Below, in pieces: positions 43,568 through 51,272 of a DNA stretch of 64,000 bases. The DNA is from Streptomyces sp. 549 (GTDB taxonomy: Bacteria > Actinomycetota > Actinomycetes > Streptomycetales > Streptomycetaceae). How positions within the stretch are numbered: position 1 is the first letter of the stretch; each line of letters opens with the position of its first letter. The stretch is from NCBI RefSeq assembly GCF_030124175.1, contig NZ_JASKMT010000006.1, positions 186,001-250,000 of the forward strand. Reading direction: 5' to 3'. The notes below the pieces were generated by a model, which saw only the letters and a program-made list of their open reading frames with translations, ran no database searches and had not been told where the DNA came from. The position numbers were made by a program, and so were the translations under genes.

Positions 43568-44257
43568 TTATTGCGGGTCATCGTCCCGAGTGCCGTCGCA
43601 GTAGTCCTGGCCGTCCACGCGGGGAATGCCGTTGCCGCAGGCGATGGCGCTCCACTCCGTGTCGAGGGTGTAGGACCTGCCGTTCGCCCGGTAGTCGATC
43701 AGGAGGTTTGTCATGTAGGCTCCGCGCTTGTCCACGCGGAATTGAGTGAAGAGTTCGGTATAACCGTTCTCGGTCTTCTCACTTATCTCATCGCAGTGCT
43801 GGGAGACCTTCATACCGGGCTTCGCTTGGGAGATCCGACCGGCGATTTTGACCCCTTCGAGGACCGGTAGCCTGCCGACTCCACCGTATTGCACGATGTA
43901 CGGCGTGGTGTCCCCGTCCTCCCAGTCGGCGGGCAGGTCAGCGGGCCGCAGCGTCCGCAGCAGCAGTTCCTCCTTGAGCGGTTCCACCTCCATCGACAGC
44001 CGAAAGCGCTCGATCTCGATTTCGGAGCCGTCCGTCGTGCACAGCAGATGGCCGCCGAAGGCCACGTCCCAGGGAGTGGACTTCGGGGCGTGTGCCGAAA
44101 GGGTCGTCCCCATCGACTGATCGGAGAGCGGACCTTCACCGTCCGCGTGCTTCACCCTCTCCCCATCGGCCGATGAGCAGGAGGCCACGAAGAGGATCGC
44201 GGATACCAGCGCCAGTCCCGCCGAGCGGGAAGCCCGCCGGAAGCGTGCCTGCGGCAT
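43568..44257 (-). CDS. Lipoprotein of unknown function
   Basis: A 229-residue protein with a lipoprotein signal (LALVSAILFVASC, lipobox near residue 25) preceded by Arg-rich sequence. The mature part is soluble and mostly beta/loop, with three further Cys residues (LLCTTDG, SQHCDEI, IACGNG) plus DYCDG near the end. I recognise no family. The start ATG 44257 is preferred; the frame is open to 44374. GC is a little lower than in the core genes. It sits between a small membrane protein and a secreted protein on the same strand, suggesting an envelope-related accessory set. Confidence 0.65.
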   Translation of the reverse strand: MPQARFRRASRSAGLALVSAILFVASCSSADGERVKHADGEGPLSDQSMGTTLSAHAPKSTPWDVAFGGHLLCTTDGSEIEIERFRLSMEVEPLKEELLLRTLRPADLPADWEDGDTTPYIVQYGGVGRLPVLEGVKIAGRISQAKPGMKVSQHCDEISEKTENGYTELFTQFRVDKRGAYMTNLLIDYRANGRSYTLDTEWSAIACGNGIPRVDGQDYCDGTRDDDPQ

Positions 44258-44316
44258 GCTCCGGCGGGCGTCCTCTGTTCTTCTCACTGCACCGTTCCTC
44301 TTGGTCGCGGTACTGC

Positions 44317-45537
44317 TCAGTTGCGGTACTGGGCGATCTTGCCTGCCAGACCGGGCTTCTCGTTGTTGCCGCACAGCTTGCGAGTGGACGACGAGAGGTT
44401 GTACGTGAGCTTCGAGTTCGACGCGTAGTTGCGGTTGGTGCTGAGATCGATGCCGATGACCTTCTTGATCTTCACGCCGCCGGCGAGGGAGTAGCTCTTG
44501 CCGCTGGAACTGGTCCTGCTCCAGCTGCCCGTCGGCAGCGTGCCGCAGTGAGCCGCCTTCTTGTTCCAGGTCGGACGGCTGCTCAATGTGGCCTCACCGG
44601 TGACTCCGGTCTCCACGATCGGTCGCCACGTACGGTAAAGCTCGATCCCGTCCTTGTTCATGTGGGAGTAGAGCCCGTACCGCACCTGGGTACGGTGGGA
44701 GCGCATGGACTTCTTCGACGCCCAGGTGAACTCGTAGCCGTTGCTGATGCTCTTGCTGCCCGAGGCGGTCCAGCTCGAGTAGTTGACAGCCGCGCCGTAG
44801 GTGATCGCCCTGTTGGAACCGTGGAACATCGACGCCTTCTGGTCGCCGATCGGGTAGGTCGCCCCGATGACGGCCGTTCGGTTGGACGTCTTCAGCAGCC
44901 TCTCGATGGCCGACTGCGTACCCACGTCCCCAGCGGACCGGGCCGCCGCACTTCGGGTGGCCTTCTTGGTCACGGCCGATGGCAGGGGGTGCGGCTTCAT
45001 CTTCACCCGGACAGGCTTGGAGGCCACAGGGGCGGCGGCCCTGACCCCGGCCCCGCTCTTCGCAGTCTCCACCACGTGGTTCGGGTCACTCCAGCTCTTC
45101 CCGTCAACGAGCCGCAAACTCGCCATCGTCACGGAAATGGAGTTCGTGTCGGGGAGGTAGACCTCCACACTCACGGTCGCGAGGCCATCGCTCCCGATGA
45201 AGCGGTCTCCGAGGTCTGCGGGCCGGACACCGAGCGAGAACTCGTTGCCTTCCACCTTCACCAGTTCGGCGGGAAGTTCCAGCGAAGGAACCACTTCACC
45301 GACATTCACCGCCTCATCGATCTCCGACGCCGGCTGCGCCCGGACCGTGAACCGTGCGTTATTCAGCGATACGTCACCGGGAAGTTCACCGACGAGAGCC
45401 AAAGGCGCCTCGGCGCCTCCCCCCGCCCCCGCAGCGTGCGCGACAGGCGCACCGCCGAGCGCCAACGGCACGGTGAGGGTGCATGCGACCCCTCCCGCAA
45501 TCCCCTTCCAGTGCTTCATTCTTCTGTTGTTCTTCAT
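44317..45537 (-). CDS. Secreted protein of unknown function
   Basis: A 406-residue protein with a Sec signal (MKHWKGIAGGVACTL, cleaved near APVAHAAG). The mature protein is Ser/Thr-rich, with a beta-rich N-terminal half (NNARFTVRAQPASEIDEA) and a C-terminal half in which aromatic and Ser-rich strands repeat (ITYGAAVNYSSWTASGSKS, GYEFTWASKKSMRS). Two Cys (AHCGTL, KLCGNN) could pair. I do not recognise the family. Start may be ATG 45537 or ATG 45519. The upstream region carries a 21-bp tandem repeat with a palindrome. Lower GC than the flanks suggests acquired DNA. Confidence 0.65.
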   Translation of the reverse strand: MKNNRRMKHWKGIAGGVACTLTVPLALGGAPVAHAAGAGGGAEAPLALVGELPGDVSLNNARFTVRAQPASEIDEAVNVGEVVPSLELPAELVKVEGNEFSLGVRPADLGDRFIGSDGLATVSVEVYLPDTNSISVTMASLRLVDGKSWSDPNHVVETAKSGAGVRAAAPVASKPVRVKMKPHPLPSAVTKKATRSAAARSAGDVGTQSAIERLLKTSNRTAVIGATYPIGDQKASMFHGSNRAITYGAAVNYSSWTASGSKSISNGYEFTWASKKSMRSHRTQVRYGLYSHMNKDGIELYRTWRPIVETGVTGEATLSSRPTWNKKAAHCGTLPTGSWSRTSSSGKSYSLAGGVKIKKVIGIDLSTNRNYASNSKLTYNLSSSTRKLCGNNEKPGLAGKIAQYRN

Positions 45538-45577
45538 GTTCGTACCGGCCCCCGGTTTTGGTGTCCGTGCGAGGACA

Positions 45578-45623
45578 AAGGGCGGCCCTCGACCGCCCTT
45601 CAGCGGCCCTCGACCGCCCTTCA
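45578..45623. promoter_or_regulatory. 21-bp tandem repeat with palindrome upstream of the secreted protein
   Basis: An exact 21-bp unit occupies 45582-45602 and 45603-45623. The first copy completes the palindrome AAGGGCGG, seven bases, CCGCCCTT. It lies 40-85 bp upstream of the secreted-protein start, where repeated operators would sit. Confidence 0.5.
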
Positions 45624-45790
45624 ATGGTCACCTTCAACCTAAAGCATTGACTGGCCACGATCAATGGCCGTCCGTGAACTTGAGGATCAGTTGAGGTATC
45701 CCCCGCTTGGGCCCGAACAGACGAGGCACGTAATCGCCGTACCGGAAAGGACGGTTCCTCTTTATACGGTGCGACAGCCCTTAGAGCGGC

Positions 45791-46921
45791 TCAGCCCGCG
45801 TACTTGGAGTCGGCCGTCGGGTCCATGGCGAGGCGGTAGCCGCGCTTGACGACGGTCTGGATGAGCCTGGGCGCGCCGAGGGAGGACCGCAGCCGGGCCA
45901 TCGCCGTCTCGACGGCGTGCTCGTCCCGCCCGGAGCCGGGCAGGGCCCGCAGCAGCTCGGCCCGGGGCACGACCCAGCCGGGGCGCCGGGCGAGGGCGCG
46001 CAGCAGCGCCATGCCGGCCGGGGGCACCGGACGCAGGTCGCCGTCGACGACCGCGGCGTGGCCACGGATCTCGACCCGGTGCCCGGCCAGCGGCAGCACG
46101 CGGGTGCGGCCGGGCAGTTCGTGGCAGAGCAGCTGCACCAGAGGCCCGAGCCGGTAGCGGTCGGGCATCGTGGTGGGCACGTCGTGGGCCTGGAGCGGCA
46201 TGGCGGTGACGGGTCCGACGCAGGCGCAGAGCACGTCGCGGCGCAGCGCGCCGAGCAGTTCCTCGCGCACGCCGAGCTGTTCGGCCCGGTCGATCAGGGA
46301 CGCGGCGGCGGGTGCGCTGGTGAAGGTGACGGCGTCGACGCCGCCGCCGATGACGGCCTCGACGAGCCGGTCGAGCGGAGTGAGGTCCTGCGGGGGCCTC
46401 CAGCGGTACACGGGCACGGTGACGACCTCGGCGCCGCTGTCGCGCAGCGCCTCGCAGAAGCCGGGCAGGGGTTCGCCGTGGAGCTGGACGGCGATGCGGC
46501 GGCCGGCGACGCCTTCGGCGAGCAGCCGGTCCAGTACCTCGGCCATGGACTCCGACGCCGGGGACCACTTCTCCTTCAGGCCCGCCGCCCGGATGGCGCC
46601 ACGCACCTTGGGCCCGCGGGCGAGGAGTTCGACGGTGCCCAGGCGGGCGAGCAGCGCCTCGCCCAGGCCCCAGCCGTCGGCGGCCTCGATCCAGCCGCGG
46701 AAGCCGATGGCGGTGGCGGCGATCACGGTGTCGGGGGCGTCGGCGAGCAGGTGCTCGGTGGCGCGCAGCAGTTCGCTGTCGTCGGCGAGCGGCACGATGC
46801 GCAGCGCCGGTGCGTGCTGCACGGTCGCGCCGCGGCGGGTGAGCAGGGTGCCGAGTTCCTCGGCCCTGCGGGCAGCGGTCACCCCGATGGTGAATCCGTC
46901 GAGTGGTTTGACCTCGTGCAT
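45791..46921 (-). CDS. nnaR: NnaR: HemD-like domain fused to winged helix, nitrate assimilation regulator
   Basis: A 376-residue fusion. Residues 1-255 form a uroporphyrinogen-III synthase-like domain (GFTIGVTAARRAEELGTLLT, VDAVTFTSAPAAASLIDRAE). Residues 285-370 form an OmpR-type winged helix (PPAGMALLRALARRPGWVVP, ETAMARLRSSLGAPRLIQTV, VVKRGYRLA). This matches NnaR of S. coelicolor, described as a co-activator with GlnR of nitrate and nitrite assimilation genes; the HemD domain is not proven to make uroporphyrinogen. It lies downstream of narK on the same strand, separated by 258 bp with a 23-bp repeat array. Confidence 0.88.
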   Translation of the reverse strand: MHEVKPLDGFTIGVTAARRAEELGTLLTRRGATVQHAPALRIVPLADDSELLRATEHLLADAPDTVIAATAIGFRGWIEAADGWGLGEALLARLGTVELLARGPKVRGAIRAAGLKEKWSPASESMAEVLDRLLAEGVAGRRIAVQLHGEPLPGFCEALRDSGAEVVTVPVYRWRPPQDLTPLDRLVEAVIGGGVDAVTFTSAPAAASLIDRAEQLGVREELLGALRRDVLCACVGPVTAMPLQAHDVPTTMPDRYRLGPLVQLLCHELPGRTRVLPLAGHRVEIRGHAAVVDGDLRPVPPAGMALLRALARRPGWVVPRAELLRALPGSGRDEHAVETAMARLRSSLGAPRLIQTVVKRGYRLAMDPTADSKYAG

Positions 46922-46970
46922 GGGTTGCGGCCCTCGTCCTGCGTTGTGTGCCTCGGTGTGGCCCGGCGGC

Positions 46971-47039
46971 CCGGTGTGACCCGGTGCCCCGGCCCGGTGT
47001 GACCAGGTGCCCCGGCCCGGTGTGACCAGGTGTCCTGGC
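46971..47039. repeat. 23-bp tandem repeat, three copies, upstream of nnaR
   Basis: Units start at 46971, 46994 and 47017 (core CCGGTGTGACCAGGTG). Copies two and three differ at only two bases. The array ends 50 bp upstream of the nnaR start codon. Confidence 0.92.
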
Positions 47040-47179
47040 CGGTCGCCGGGTGGCTTTCCGCCCGACCGCTACCGAGCCTGCCGGTGCGGCGTGACAGGCT
47101 CGGTTCGGCTGGATTTCCGCTGCGTTACGGGGTGCGGGTCGCCGTGCCCGCCGCACCGGGGTGCGACGGGCGGTCGGGG

Positions 47180-48568
47180 TCAGACCCGGGCGAAGGCGGG
47201 GGCGGTTTCGGCCGGCTGGGCGGTGCCGTCGGCGGCGGGTGCGGTTGAGGTGGGGCGCGGGCGGCGCAGGTATACGGCCCAGGTGACTGCGCCGCACACC
47301 AGGTAGAAGCCGAGGAAGACGACGAACGCGCTGGTGCCGCTGCCGGAGGTGAGGAAGGACTGCCGGAAGGCGAGGTTGATGCCGAGCCCGCCGACGGCGC
47401 CGACCGCTCCGATGAGGCCGATGGCGGCACCGGAGAGGCGTCGTCCGTAGCGGGACGCCTCCTCGCCGGTGAGTCCGAGCGAGACGGCCTTGGCGTGGTA
47501 GATGCCGGGGATCATCTTGTAGGTGGAACCGTTGCCGAGGCCGGTGAGGACGAAGAGGCAGACGAAACCGATGAGGAACACCGGCAGCGACTCGCGGACG
47601 GACGCGGCGATGACGATGCCCGTGGCGGCGGCCATCGCGGCGAAGTTCCACAGCGTGATGCGGGCGCCGCCCCAGCGGTCGGCGAGCCAGCCGCCGACCG
47701 GGCGGATCAGGGAGCCCAGCAGCGGTCCGATGAAGGTGAGCGAGGCGGCCTGGAGCGGGGTGCGGTCGAACTGGTTCTGGAGGACCAGGCCGAACGCGAA
47801 GCTGTAGCCGATGAACGAGCCGAAGGTGCCGACGTAGAGGAACGACATGATCCAGGTGTGCGGGTCGCGGACGGACTCGCGGGCGGCGCCGGTGTCGTTG
47901 CGGACGGGCGCCAGGTTGTCCATGTACCGCCACGCGCAGTAGGCCGAGAGCAGGATCAGCGGCAGGTAGATGCCGAGCAGCAGCCGGGGCGAGCCGGCTC
48001 CGGCGGTGGCGATGACCAGCAGCGCGACGAGCTGGATGACGGGCACGCCGATGTTGCCGCCGCCCGCGTTGAGGCCCAGCGCCCAGCCCTTCTTCCGCAG
48101 CGGGAAGAAGGAGTTGATGTTGGTCATGGAGGAGGCGAAGTTGCCGCCGCCGATGCCGGTGAGCAGGGCGACCAGCATGAACGTGGTGTAGGAGGTGCCG
48201 GGTTCCATGACGACGAAGGCGGCGATGGTCGGCAGCAGCAGCATGCCTGCGGCGAACACCGTCCAGTTGCGCCCGCCGAACCGGGCGACGGCGAAGGTGT
48301 ACGGGACCCGGATGCAGGCGCCGACCAGGGTCGCCATGGCCACCAGGAAGAACTTGCCGGCCGGGTCGATGCCGTACTCGGGTCCCATGAAGAGCACCAG
48401 GACGGACCACAGCGTCCAGATGGAGAAGCCGATGTGCTCGGACAGGATGGAGAACATCAGGTTGCGGCGGGCGACTCGTTCGCCGCCGGACTTCCAGAAG
48501 GTCTCGTCCTCCGGGTCCCACTTCTCGATCCAGCGGCCTCCCTCGCGTGTGCCGGGCCGGGCTGTCAT
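47180..48568 (-). CDS. narK: NarK-type nitrate/nitrite MFS transporter
   Basis: A 462-residue membrane transporter of the nitrate/nitrite porter group. The first nitrate signature is GIGGGNFASSMTNINSFFP near residue 120 and the second is GLNAGGGNIGVPVIQ near 145; both Gly-rich helices are intact. About 12 hydrophobic segments are present. The N-terminal WDPEDETFWKSGGERVARRN is typical of actinobacterial NarK. The start ATG 48568 follows AGGAGG. It imports nitrate or exports nitrite, and pairing with nnaR and a GlnR-like site supports a role in assimilation. Confidence 0.92.
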   Translation of the reverse strand: MTARPGTREGGRWIEKWDPEDETFWKSGGERVARRNLMFSILSEHIGFSIWTLWSVLVLFMGPEYGIDPAGKFFLVAMATLVGACIRVPYTFAVARFGGRNWTVFAAGMLLLPTIAAFVVMEPGTSYTTFMLVALLTGIGGGNFASSMTNINSFFPLRKKGWALGLNAGGGNIGVPVIQLVALLVIATAGAGSPRLLLGIYLPLILLSAYCAWRYMDNLAPVRNDTGAARESVRDPHTWIMSFLYVGTFGSFIGYSFAFGLVLQNQFDRTPLQAASLTFIGPLLGSLIRPVGGWLADRWGGARITLWNFAAMAAATGIVIAASVRESLPVFLIGFVCLFVLTGLGNGSTYKMIPGIYHAKAVSLGLTGEEASRYGRRLSGAAIGLIGAVGAVGGLGINLAFRQSFLTSGSGTSAFVVFLGFYLVCGAVTWAVYLRRPRPTSTAPAADGTAQPAETAPAFARV

Positions 48569-48618
48569 GGCGCCTCCTGGAGGGTTCGGGGTGTGACTCC
48601 CGAAGGTAGGAAGCGCGG

Positions 48619-48655
48619 GTTTCGTGGTTGTGGCGGCACGTGACGTGGGCGAAAC
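48619..48655. promoter_or_regulatory. GlnR-like box upstream of narK
   Basis: GTGAC, six bases, GAAAC at 48640-48655 fits the Streptomyces GlnR half-site pair gTnAC-n6-GaAAC. Five bases to its left an opposed, slightly degenerate copy reads GTTTC, six bases, GTGGC (48619-48634). The element lies 50-90 bp upstream of the narK start codon. The 48569-48851 gap contains no gene. Confidence 0.55.
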
Positions 48656-48851
48656 CTTGCTCTCACGCGGCGTGCGGGCGCTCGGTGAGCGGCCCTGCCG
48701 CGCCCGGCGCACGCCCGGCGGCGGAGCCCAGCGATGGCGCCCGCGGTGGCGCCCGGCGGTGGCGCTCGGGTGGCGCCCTGCGGGGAGGGGGAACCCGGCG
48801 GGTCCGGCCGCGGTGGGGGACGCGGGCGGACCCGGCCGGGTCGTCTGGGGG

Positions 48852-49718
48852 TCAGCCGGCCTGGGCGTGGTCGGCTGGTGGTGGCAGGTCGAGCTGTGCG
48901 GCGACGGTCAGCGCGCACAGCCCGCTGTCGCGGCCGGCGCCGGGCCGGGCGGTCAGCAGCCGCGGCCCGTCGGGCGTGGCGGCGACGGACACCAGGGACG
49001 GGCCGACGCGGTAGTCGATGGCGTCCAGGACGTCACCGACCAGGCGGCGAATCGGTTCTTCATCGAGGTCCTCGTCGGGGCGCAGGTCGGGACGGACGGC
49101 GAGCACGGTGTGTGCGCCGCCGAAGGAGTGCGCCTCGGCCTCGTAGCGCGGGCCCGGCAGGTACTGCTCGACGAGCAGCGGCGCGTCGTCGGGCAGCGTG
49201 GTCGCCAGCTCCCGGGCGGACGCAGCGTCCCGCAGGGTGTGGTTCCCGGCCGGGGTGGTGCCGCGCGGCACCACCGTGCAGGGGAAGCCGACCTTGGCCG
49301 CGGCCTTCGCCAGCGCGGCGGGCTCGCACAGCTCGAAGCGCACCGGGTGGGCGGTGAACTGGTTGGTGCGGTCCCTCAGCACCGCCGGGTCGGTCAGCGC
49401 TGCGACCACCGGTGGGGGGTTGCCCGGCAGTCGCAGCGCTGCGTTGGCCCACGAGGCGGCGAGCGCGCTGGCGGGGTCGAAGCCGAAGACGGCCGCGCGG
49501 TCGTGGCGGGCGAACGCGCCGAGCGCGCCGACGAGAGCGCGGCGGTCGCTCCAGTCGGCCTCGATCATGCCGTCGGCCTCTGCGGCGGTCTGCCGCATGC
49601 CGGGCGCCGCGAGGTCGGGGCCCACCACGAGGGTGCGGGCCCCGACCCTGCGTGCCGCCCTTACCGTCCGCAGGCGGGGGCTGAGCAGGACGGCGGTGGG
49701 CGTGGGGGGTGGTCTCAT
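48852..49718 (-). CDS. Divergent ATP-grasp-like protein
   Basis: A 288-residue protein resembling the ATP-grasp ligases of the next gene but degraded at key sites. Where the family has the ATP-binding V-K-P lysine, this protein reads CTVVPRGTTPAGN near residue 150. The following LLVEQYLPGPRYEAEAHSFG segment is well kept. The C-terminus (SVAATPDGPRLLTARPGAGR) lacks the usual metal-binding E-x-N. It overlaps the upstream ligase gene by ATGA. It may be a non-catalytic partner that binds a peptide or the active ligase, or an enzyme with altered chemistry. Confidence 0.65.
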   Translation of the reverse strand: MRPPPTPTAVLLSPRLRTVRAARRVGARTLVVGPDLAAPGMRQTAAEADGMIEADWSDRRALVGALGAFARHDRAAVFGFDPASALAASWANAALRLPGNPPPVVAALTDPAVLRDRTNQFTAHPVRFELCEPAALAKAAAKVGFPCTVVPRGTTPAGNHTLRDAASARELATTLPDDAPLLVEQYLPGPRYEAEAHSFGGAHTVLAVRPDLRPDEDLDEEPIRRLVGDVLDAIDYRVGPSLVSVAATPDGPRLLTARPGAGRDSGLCALTVAAQLDLPPPADHAQAG

Positions 49719-50920
49719 GGGGCGGGCTCCGGAGCGCCGTGGACCACGTGCTCCTCAAGCCAGCCTTCGCAGGTGTGCAGCCGGTCCATCAGTTCGCTGG
49801 AGTCGCCGCCGGCCACGATGGTCCAGCAGACGCCTGCGGCGCTGTGCAGCGGTCCGGCACTGACGTCACCGGGTGCGAGGTTGGGTACGTGCTCCCGCAC
49901 CCAGTCGAAGGGCGGCGGCCCGGGGACGGACACCACCCGTCCGGGGCGGGGGGTGATGCACAGTTCTCCGTGCACCGCGCGCGGCACCTCAAGGGGTTCC
50001 GCGCGGAGCGGCAGTCCGGTGGCGAGCCGGAACCAGGTCTCCTTCGGGTCGATGCCGTAGGTGCGGCGGATGAGCTGCGGGATGCGAGCTCCACCCACCC
50101 GCGAGGCGACCTCGCAGAGCAGCAGGCGATCATCGAGTGTGTGGAACACCTCCAGGTGGTATGCGCCGACCTCCGGCGCGGGCATCACTTTCATCAGCGT
50201 GTCGAAGAAGTCGGCGAGCCGTGCCGACATCGGTTCGTGCGGGTGGAGCAGGACCGAGCCGTTGTTGGCGCCGGACAGCGCCTCCAGGCAGCCGGTGTAG
50301 TAGCGGCCGGCCGACACGAAGCGGAAGTCCGGGGCGATGACCGCGTCGACGTGGTACACCTCGCCGCGGACGAACTCCTCCGCCATCAGGTCGTGCCGCC
50401 ACCTCCGTGCGCCGAAGGCGGCGAGGTCCGACTGCGACCTCAGTACCGTCACCCCGCGCGAGCCGCCCTCGCTGACGGGTTTCACCACCACCGGGTACCC
50501 CCGCTCGGCGACGAACCCCTCCAGGTCGCGGAAGGACCGCAGCCGGGTGTACGCCGGAACGGGCACCCCCTGCGCGGCCAGGTCCTTCATCAGTGCCTTG
50601 TCCCGGAAGGCCCGGGCGCTGGCCTCGCTCTGGCCGGGCACGGCGAGCCGGTCCCGCAGCCGGCCGACCCGTTCGAGGTCGTACTCGTTGTCCGTGAGGA
50701 CGTGCTCGAAGGGCGCCTGACCGACTGCCCGGGCGGCCATCCGCAGAGCGGCCAGCTCGGCGTAAGACCCGGCCGCGATGCCGGTGACCTGCTCGTAGTG
50801 CGCGTACCGCTCAGGTCCGGGCAGCGGATTCCCGGTGAACACCACCATGTCGGAGGCGAGTTCCGGAAGCATCTCCGCGTAGTCGTCGCTCGGACCACCG
50901 TTGACGACGAGCGTGGTCAT
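49715..50920 (-). CDS. ATP-grasp ligase
   Basis: A 401-residue ATP-grasp enzyme, a fold that activates a carboxylate as acyl-phosphate and joins it to an amine, hydroxyl or thiol. The preATP-grasp domain is at residues 1-110. The ATP site shows GYPVVVKPVSEGGSRGVTVL near residue 146 (Lys and Gly-rich loop) and LMAEEFVRGEVYHVDAV near 185. The metal site is HLEVFHTLDDRLLLCEVASR near 260; the typical Asn of E-x-N is Ser. It lies 40 bp downstream of the small peptide gene on the same strand, so the peptide is the likeliest substrate (inference). Confidence 0.85.
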   Translation of the reverse strand: MTTLVVNGGPSDDYAEMLPELASDMVVFTGNPLPGPERYAHYEQVTGIAAGSYAELAALRMAARAVGQAPFEHVLTDNEYDLERVGRLRDRLAVPGQSEASARAFRDKALMKDLAAQGVPVPAYTRLRSFRDLEGFVAERGYPVVVKPVSEGGSRGVTVLRSQSDLAAFGARRWRHDLMAEEFVRGEVYHVDAVIAPDFRFVSAGRYYTGCLEALSGANNGSVLLHPHEPMSARLADFFDTLMKVMPAPEVGAYHLEVFHTLDDRLLLCEVASRVGGARIPQLIRRTYGIDPKETWFRLATGLPLRAEPLEVPRAVHGELCITPRPGRVVSVPGPPPFDWVREHVPNLAPGDVSAGPLHSAAGVCWTIVAGGDSSELMDRLHTCEGWLEEHVVHGAPEPAP

Positions 50921-50960
50921 CTGCAGATTCTCCGAGTGTCAGCCGGCTGCGACGGGAGTG

Positions 50961-51107
50961 TCAGCCCCAGGACCAGCTGGTGTCCCCGGACGCCTCGACC
51001 TGTGCCGCGACGGGTGCCTGGCTCGCCCCCGAGGAGGCCAGCTGGGCGCCGCCGAACGCCAGCGCGATGATGAAAGGTACGGCAAAGACGCGAGTGAACC
51101 TCTTCAC
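50961..51107 (-). CDS. Small leader-bearing peptide, candidate ATP-grasp substrate
   Basis: A 48-residue peptide. A Sec-like signal spans roughly residues 1-30 (MKRFTRVFAVPFIIALAFGG, then AQLASSGASQA). The remaining tail reads PVAAQVEASGDTSWSWG: Glu, Asp, Ser, Thr and two Trp in the last ten residues. The GTG start at 51107 follows AGGGAGGA at five bases, one of the best ribosome binding sites in the window. It is the first gene of the unit with two ATP-grasp proteins and is divergent from a LuxR regulator. It could be a modified peptide precursor or a signalling peptide. Confidence 0.75.
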   Translation of the reverse strand: MKRFTRVFAVPFIIALAFGGAQLASSGASQAPVAAQVEASGDTSWSWG

Positions 51108-51207
51108 AAGATTCCTCCCTGTTGAACTCGGCAGCGTCCCCAACCGACCGCTGCATTCCACGGTTGATATTCACGTGGCGCGGCAGCGGTTCCAAGGGGT
51201 TTGCCCT

Positions 51208-51236
51208 GGCGGCATGTCGCCTGGCACGTTGTCGCC
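51208..51236 (+). promoter_or_regulatory. Direct repeats in the peptide/LuxR divergent promoter
   Basis: GGCGGCATGTCGCC (51208-51221) and GGCACGTTGTCGCC (51223-51236) share GGC-n4/5-TGTCGCC and lie 15 bp apart. They sit 37-65 bp upstream of the LuxR start codon. A binding site for the LuxR protein is plausible. Confidence 0.4.
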
Positions 51237-51272
51237 TCAGGAGGCTCGGATGAGATCAAGGAAGCTGGGACT

